From: Geodermatophilus amargosae
GTDB lineage: Bacteria > Actinomycetota > Actinomycetes > Mycobacteriales > Geodermatophilaceae
Assembly: GCF_900116515.1 (NCBI RefSeq)
Contig: NZ_FPBA01000017.1
Location: 62,001-126,000, forward strand
DNA length: 64,000 nucleotides
Direction: 5' to 3'
The notes beneath the pieces were generated by a model. The model saw only the letters and a list, made by a program, of their open reading frames with translations. It made no database searches and was not told where the DNA came from. The translations under genes were made by a program, and so were the position numbers. Of this stretch, positions 59,848 through 64,000 are shown in pieces (position 1 is the stretch's first letter; every line of letters begins with the position of its first letter).

Positions 59848-61071
59848 GTGTCATCTGGAGAGCGGCGGCCGCGCCCGCTGCGCGAGGTCGTCTTCGTCGA
59901 CGGCGTGCGCACCCCCTTCGGCAAGGCCGGCCCCAAGGGCGTGTACGCCGAGACGCGCGCCGACGACATGGTCGTGCGCGTGATCCGCGAGCTCCTGCGC
60001 CGCAACCCGGCGCTGCCAGCCGAGCGGGTCGACGAGGTCGCCATCGCCTCGACCACGCAGATCGGCGACCAGGGGCTGACCATCGGCCGCACCGCCGCGC
60101 TGCTGGCCGGACTGCCGAAGTCGGTCCCCGGCTACGCCATCGACCGGATGTGCGCCGGCGCGATGACCGCCGTCACCACCACCGCCAGCGGCATCGCCTT
60201 CGGCGCCTACGACGTCGCCATCGCCGGCGGCGTCGAGCACATGGGCCGCCACCCGATGGGCGAGGGCGCCGACCCCAACCCGCGGTTCTTCAGCGAGGAG
60301 CTGGTCGACGGCTCCGCGCTGGTCATGGGCTCCACCGCCGAGAACCTGCACGACCGCTTCCCGCACCTGACCAGGGAGCGGGCCGACGCCTTCGCGCTGG
60401 CCAGCCAGCAGAAGTACGCCAAGGCCGTGGCCAACGGGCAGATCGGCCCGGAGCTGGTGACGGTCGCGACCCGCTCGCAGGATCACGGCTGGGGGCTGGC
60501 CACCGCCGACGAGCCGCCACGGCCGGGCACCACGCTGGAGGGCCTGGCCACGCTCAAGACGCCGTTCCGCCCGCACGGGCACGTGACCGCCGGCAACGCG
60601 GCGGGCCTCAACGACGGCGCCACCGGCTGCATCCTGGCCGCCGAGGAGACCGCCGAGGAGCTCGGCCTGACCGCCGGCATGCGGCTGGTCGGCTACGGGT
60701 TCGCCGGCGTCGAGCCCGAGGTCATGGGCGTGGGCCCGGTGCCCTCCACCGAGCGCGCGCTGGCGCGCACCGGCCTGTCGATCACCGACATCGGCCTGTT
60801 CGAGCTCAACGAGGCCTTCGCCGTCCAGGTGCTGGCCTTCCTCGACCACTTCGGCATCGCCGACGACGACGAGCGGGTCAACCCCTGGGGCGGCGCCATC
60901 GCCGTCGGCCACCCGCTGGCCTCCTCCGGCGTCCGCCTGATGACCCAGCTGTCGCGGCAGTTCGCCGAGCGGCCCGACGTCCGGTACGGCCTGACCGCCA
61001 TGTGCGTGGGCCTCGGCATGGGCGCCACCGTGATCTGGGAGAACACCGACTGGGAGGGTGCGGCCGAGTGA
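59848..61071 (+). CDS. fadA: Acetyl-CoA acyltransferase (thiolase), fatty-acid oxidation beta subunit
   Basis: 407 residues; nucleophile in DRMCAGAMTAV, ELNEAFAVQVL, GGAIAVGHPLASSG (His) and MCVGLGMGATV (second Cys). The GTG at 59848 has GGAGG 6 nt upstream. Coupled by GTGA overlap to the multifunctional fadB-like gene, forming the housekeeping trifunctional beta-oxidation pair, distinct from the pathway thiolase at 20825. Confidence 0.95.
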   Translation: MSSGERRPRPLREVVFVDGVRTPFGKAGPKGVYAETRADDMVVRVIRELLRRNPALPAERVDEVAIASTTQIGDQGLTIGRTAALLAGLPKSVPGYAIDRMCAGAMTAVTTTASGIAFGAYDVAIAGGVEHMGRHPMGEGADPNPRFFSEELVDGSALVMGSTAENLHDRFPHLTRERADAFALASQQKYAKAVANGQIGPELVTVATRSQDHGWGLATADEPPRPGTTLEGLATLKTPFRPHGHVTAGNAAGLNDGATGCILAAEETAEELGLTAGMRLVGYGFAGVEPEVMGVGPVPSTERALARTGLSITDIGLFELNEAFAVQVLAFLDHFGIADDDERVNPWGGAIAVGHPLASSGVRLMTQLSRQFAERPDVRYGLTAMCVGLGMGATVIWENTDWEGAAE

Positions 61072-63152
61072 CCGCCACGTTCGAGAACGAGGTCGTGACC
61101 AGCGCCCGGGTGCGGTACCTGCGGGTGCCCGGCCTGGCCGGCGAGATCGCCCTGGTCACGCTGGACAACGGGCACGACCACACCCGCCCGTCCACCTTCG
61201 GCCCCGGCGGGCTGGCGTCGCTGGACGCCGCGCTCGACGAGATCGCCGCACACACCCCGACCCCCGCGGCCGTCGCGGTGACCGGCAAGCCGTTCGTCTT
61301 CGCCGTGGGCGCGGACCTCTCCGGCGTGCCGTCGGTGACCGACGCCGCCACGGCGCGGGAGATCGCCGAGACCGGCCACCGGGTGTTCCGGCGGCTGAAG
61401 GACGCGTCCGTGCCGACGTTCGCCTTCGTCAACGGCGCGGCGCTCGGCGGCGGCCTGGAGCTGGCGCTGCACTGCTCGTACCGCACGATCGCCAGCACCG
61501 CCGTCGTCGCCTTCCCCGAGGTGTTCCTCGGCCTGGTGCCCGGCTGGGGCGGCACGCAGCTGCTGCCGGACCTCGTCGGGATCGACGCGGCGGTCACCGT
61601 GGTCGTCGGGAACGCCCTGGCGCAGAACGAGGTCACGCGCGGCCCGAGGGCCGCGGAGCTCGGCATCGCCGACGCGCTGTTCGAGCCGGCCGACTTCCTC
61701 GAGCGGTCGCTGGAGTGGGCCGCCGCTGTCCTGAACGGCGACGTGACGGTGTCGCGCCCCCAGGTGGACCGCACGGGCTGGGACGCCGCGATCGAGCGGG
61801 CCCGCGGCATCGTCACGGCGCGCACGCGCAACGCCTCCCCCGGCGCGCTGCGCGCCGTCGAGCTGCTCGACCTGGCCCGGAACGGCGTCGACGGCGAGGC
61901 GTTCACCGCGGGCACCGCCGCTGAGGACCAGGCGCTCACCGACCTGCTGATGAGTGACGAGTTGCGGGCCGGCCTGTACGCGTTCGACCTGGTCAACAGG
62001 CGCGCCAAGCGGCCGGCCGGCGCCCCCGACAGGTCGCTGGCGCGCACGGTCACCAAGGTCGGCGTCGTCGGCGCCGGGCTCATGGCCTCGCAGCTGGCGC
62101 TGCTGTTCGTCCGGCGGCTGGAGGTGCCGGTCGTGCTGACCGACGTCGACCAGGCCCGCGTGGACAAGGGCGTCGGCTACGTGCACGGCGAGCTCGAGAA
62201 GCTCGCCTCCCGCGGCCGGCTCTCCCCCGACCGGCTCAACCGGCTCAAGGGCCTGGTCACCGGGGCGCTGGACAAGGCCGCCTTCGCCGACGCCGACCTC
62301 GTCGTCGAGGCCGTGTTCGAGGAGATGTCGGTCAAGCAGCAGGTGTTCGCCGAGGTGGAGGCGGTCGTCTCCCCCGAGTGCGTGCTGGCCACCAACACCT
62401 CGGCGCTGTCGGTGACCGAGATGGCCTCCGAGCTCGAGCACCCCGAGCGGGTCGTCGGCCTGCACTTCTTCAACCCGGTGGCGGTCCTGCCGCTGCTGGA
62501 GGTCGTGCGCGCCGAGCAGACCGACGACGCCGCGCTGGCCACCGCCTTCGCCGTCGGCAAGGCGCTCGAGAAGTCCTGCGTGCTGGTCGCCGACGCCCCG
62601 GCGTTCGTGGTCAACCGGCTGCTCACCCGCTTCCTCGGCGAGGTCACCTCGGCCGTGGAGCAGGGGACGCCGGTGGCCGTGGCCGACCGGGCGCTGGACC
62701 CCCTGGGCCTGCCGATGTCGCCGTTCGAGCTGCTCACGCTGGTCGGCCCGCCGGTCGCCCTGCACGTGGCCGAGCGGATGCACGAGGCCTTCCCCGACCG
62801 GTTCGCCGTCGGCGAGGGGCTGCGCAGGATGGTGGAGCTGGGCAGGACCAGCGTCTACTCCGAGCCGGGCGTCGTGGACCCCCAGCTCGAGGGCATCGAC
62901 GCCGGCGACTCCCCGCTGACCGAGGACGAGGTCCGCGACCGCGCGGTCCGGGCGCTGGCACAGGAGATCGGGCTGATGCTCGACGAGGGCGTCGTCCAGG
63001 CCGTGCAGGACATCGACCTGTGCATGGTGCTGGGCGCCGGCTGGCCGTTCTGGCTGGGCGGCATCTCCGCGTACCTCGACCGCGCCGGCGTCTCCGAGGC
63101 GGTCACCGGCTCGCGGTTCCTGCCCAGGGGCGTGGCCTCGCTGCCGGCCTAG
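61068..63152 (+). CDS. fadB: Multifunctional enoyl-CoA hydratase / 3-hydroxyacyl-CoA dehydrogenase
   Basis: 694 residues. Crotonase domain (1-250) with both glutamates (GGGLELALHC, AFPEVFLGLVPGWGG), then an NAD domain (VGVVGAGLMASQLALLF; GxGxxA variant), HFFNPVAVLPLLEVV, and the C-terminal 3HCDH domains. It hydrates enoyl-CoA and oxidises the 3-hydroxyacyl-CoA, passing 3-ketoacyl-CoA to FadA. GTG at 61068 in the fadA stop (GTGA). Two hairpins follow. Confidence 0.95.
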   Translation: MTATFENEVVTSARVRYLRVPGLAGEIALVTLDNGHDHTRPSTFGPGGLASLDAALDEIAAHTPTPAAVAVTGKPFVFAVGADLSGVPSVTDAATAREIAETGHRVFRRLKDASVPTFAFVNGAALGGGLELALHCSYRTIASTAVVAFPEVFLGLVPGWGGTQLLPDLVGIDAAVTVVVGNALAQNEVTRGPRAAELGIADALFEPADFLERSLEWAAAVLNGDVTVSRPQVDRTGWDAAIERARGIVTARTRNASPGALRAVELLDLARNGVDGEAFTAGTAAEDQALTDLLMSDELRAGLYAFDLVNRRAKRPAGAPDRSLARTVTKVGVVGAGLMASQLALLFVRRLEVPVVLTDVDQARVDKGVGYVHGELEKLASRGRLSPDRLNRLKGLVTGALDKAAFADADLVVEAVFEEMSVKQQVFAEVEAVVSPECVLATNTSALSVTEMASELEHPERVVGLHFFNPVAVLPLLEVVRAEQTDDAALATAFAVGKALEKSCVLVADAPAFVVNRLLTRFLGEVTSAVEQGTPVAVADRALDPLGLPMSPFELLTLVGPPVALHVAERMHEAFPDRFAVGEGLRRMVELGRTSVYSEPGVVDPQLEGIDAGDSPLTEDEVRDRAVRALAQEIGLMLDEGVVQAVQDIDLCMVLGAGWPFWLGGISAYLDRAGVSEAVTGSRFLPRGVASLPA

Positions 63153-63164
63153 GTCCCGACGACG

Positions 63165-63200
63165 GACGGCCCGGGTCCCCGTGCGGGGGCCCGGGCCGTC
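63165..63200 (+). terminator. Terminator after fadB
   Basis: GACGGCCCGGG (63165-63175) pairs with its complement (63190-63200), extended by an inner CCCC/GGGG pair around a 4-nt loop; 13 nt after the stop. Confidence 0.8.
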
Positions 63201-63235
63201 GGTCTGCCGCGCTCGGGCGCCCGACCTCGCGGTGC

Positions 63236-63273
63236 GGTGCCCGACCCCGCGCTGCGGGGTGAGGTCGGGCACC
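63236..63273 (-). terminator. Second hairpin serving the minus-strand unit
   Basis: GGTGCCCGACC (63236-63246) pairs with its complement (63263-63273), with inner CCCCGC/GCGGGG sharing the stem base. It lies 57 nt past the thiamine-binding-type gene stop. Confidence 0.65.
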
Positions 63274-63329
63274 ACGCGGCGAGACCGGTGGCACCGGCCG
63301 TCCGGCTGCCGTTCCCGGGCCGTCGGTCG

Positions 63330-63620
63330 TCAGCGGAACTTGCGGGTGATGCTCTCCATCGTGCGGTCGACGCCGGCCACCTTCAGGTGCGAGATGCCGC
63401 TGGTGGCACCGGCCGCGAGCATCGCCTCGTGGGCGGCCCGCAGGGTCGCCCAGACCTCGTCGGCGTCGCCCTCCAGCGTCGTGCCCAGCGCCCCGACCTC
63501 GTGGTGCAGGCCCGAGGCCTGGATGACCCGCACGGCGGCCTCGACGTGGGCGTGCGGGTCGTCGGGCGTCCCGGCCGGCGTGGGCGCCACCTGGATCTCG
63601 GCGATCACCCGCCCGGTCAT
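63330..63620 (-). CDS. MTH1187/YkoF-family thiamine-binding-type protein
   Basis: 96 residues with the UPF0045/thiamine-BP pattern: VIAEIQVAPTPAGTPD at the start, ASGLHHEVGALGTTLEGDADEVWATLRAAHEAMLAAGA in the middle. The fold binds thiamine or its pyrimidine precursor. The ATG at 63620 overlaps the dxs TGA (ATGA). Coupling to a TPP-dependent enzyme gene (dxs) fits a thiamine-related role. Confidence 0.85.
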   Translation of the reverse strand: MTGRVIAEIQVAPTPAGTPDDPHAHVEAAVRVIQASGLHHEVGALGTTLEGDADEVWATLRAAHEAMLAAGATSGISHLKVAGVDRTMESITRKFR

Positions 63621-64000
63621 CGGCGGGGGTCGTCCAGGCGCTCGGGCTCCTGCTCGGCCCGCTCGGTGACCACCGCGGTCCACTCGGCGATCCGCCGGGC
63701 GAGGTCCTGCTCGGTCAGGCCGCAGTCGGCCAGCACCTGTCCGCGGCTGCCGTGCTCGAGGAACGCCTGCGGCAGACCCAGTGCCCGCACCGGGACGTCG
63801 TACTGGCGGTCCTGCAGCGCCTGCGACAGCGTCGTGCCGACGCCGCCGGCCCGCCCGCCGTCCTCGACGGTGACGATCAGCCGGTGCCCGGCGGCGAGCT
63901 CGACCAGCTCGTCGGCGACCGGCAGCACCCAGCGCGGGTCGACGACGGTCACGTCGATGCCGTGGTCGGCGGCCCGCTCGGCGGCGGCCAGGCACATCGG
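63617..64000 (-). CDS. dxs: 1-deoxy-D-xylulose-5-phosphate synthase, C-terminal end (runs off the window)
   Basis: About 127 C-terminal residues of a transketolase-type enzyme: AADHGIDVTVVDPRWVLPVADELVELAAGHRLIVTVEDGGRAGGVGTTLSQAL is the DXS C-terminal domain signature, followed by GLPQAFLEHGSRGQVLADCGLTEQDLARRI. It makes DXP from pyruvate and glyceraldehyde-3-phosphate for isoprenoids and thiamine. The start and TPP-binding part are outside the window. Confidence 0.93.
   Translation of the reverse strand, partial: PMCLAAAERAADHGIDVTVVDPRWVLPVADELVELAAGHRLIVTVEDGGRAGGVGTTLSQALQDRQYDVPVRALGLPQAFLEHGSRGQVLADCGLTEQDLARRIAEWTAVVTERAEQEPERLDDPRR

Noticed and set aside
1..64000. CRISPR arrays, tRNA or rRNA genes, insertion sequences
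   Set aside because: Reading through the window showed no regularly spaced repeats, no transposase motifs and no recognisable tRNA or rRNA sequence.

Overview
The window is a high-GC (about 73-75%) actinobacterial chromosome segment. GTG starts are frequent, 4-nt GTGA/ATGA overlaps join operon genes, and there are no rRNA, tRNA, IS or CRISPR features. The right arm (hemQ, hemY/cgoX, hemE, a DUF3000 gene, an RNase D gene, a fadA/fadB pair and dxs) looks like the conserved core order of Geodermatophilaceae and other Frankia-related actinobacteria. Family level is an inference.

Region 1 (1-24.3 kb) is a catabolic island. On the minus strand a Liv-type ABC transporter (binding protein, livH, livM, livG, livF), a SnoaL-like protein and an SDR are followed by an acyl-CoA ligase, an acyl-CoA dehydrogenase, a CitE-like lyase, a MaoC-like hydratase and an aldehyde dehydrogenase. 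Next come an aldehyde dehydrogenase, a SnoaL-like protein and an NDMA-type (mycofactocin-class) alcohol dehydrogenase, divergent from an esterase and a Baeyer-Villiger monooxygenase. A mycofactocin-type SDR, an F420-type luciferase-like oxidoreductase and a second acyl-CoA dehydrogenase then face a thiolase, a 3-hydroxyacyl-CoA dehydrogenase-like SDR, an enoyl-CoA hydratase and a GntR/FCD regulator. Together they read as alcohol to ketone to ester or lactone to acid to acyl-CoA to beta-oxidation of a cyclic, branched or terpenoid-like substrate.

Region 2 (24.6-27.8 kb) is a CUT1 sugar ABC importer (lipoprotein and two permeases) with no ATPase gene.

Region 3 (27.8-43.6 kb) is the most novel part. 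An AfsR-like SARP regulator (36128-39052) sits among genes whose promoters share one operator. It is an 11-bp-period direct repeat of nTTGGAGCnnn followed at a fixed distance by a hexamer [CG]A[CG]GGT. The five sites precede an FAD aromatic-type monooxygenase, a secreted polysaccharide deacetylase, a Tat-exported BBE-type oxidase, an ANL acyl-CoA ligase, and a hydrolase plus alpha-keto-acid decarboxylase operon. This defines a candidate undescribed SARP regulon without PKS or NRPS genes. It is interrupted by a decayed lysyl-tRNA synthetase joined to a truncated DMT transporter, a cation/proton antiporter and an unknown membrane protein.

Region 4 (43.6-49.8 kb) holds a NarL-type two-component system, small membrane proteins, a frameshifted membrane-anchored HNH nuclease with an Excalibur domain, and a cold-shock protein.

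Region 5 (49.8-64 kb) holds msrB, coproporphyrin-branch heme genes, a DUF3000 gene, RNase D (probable CTG start), a ribose/xylose-type ABC importer, fadA-fadB, a thiamine-binding-family protein and the end of dxs.
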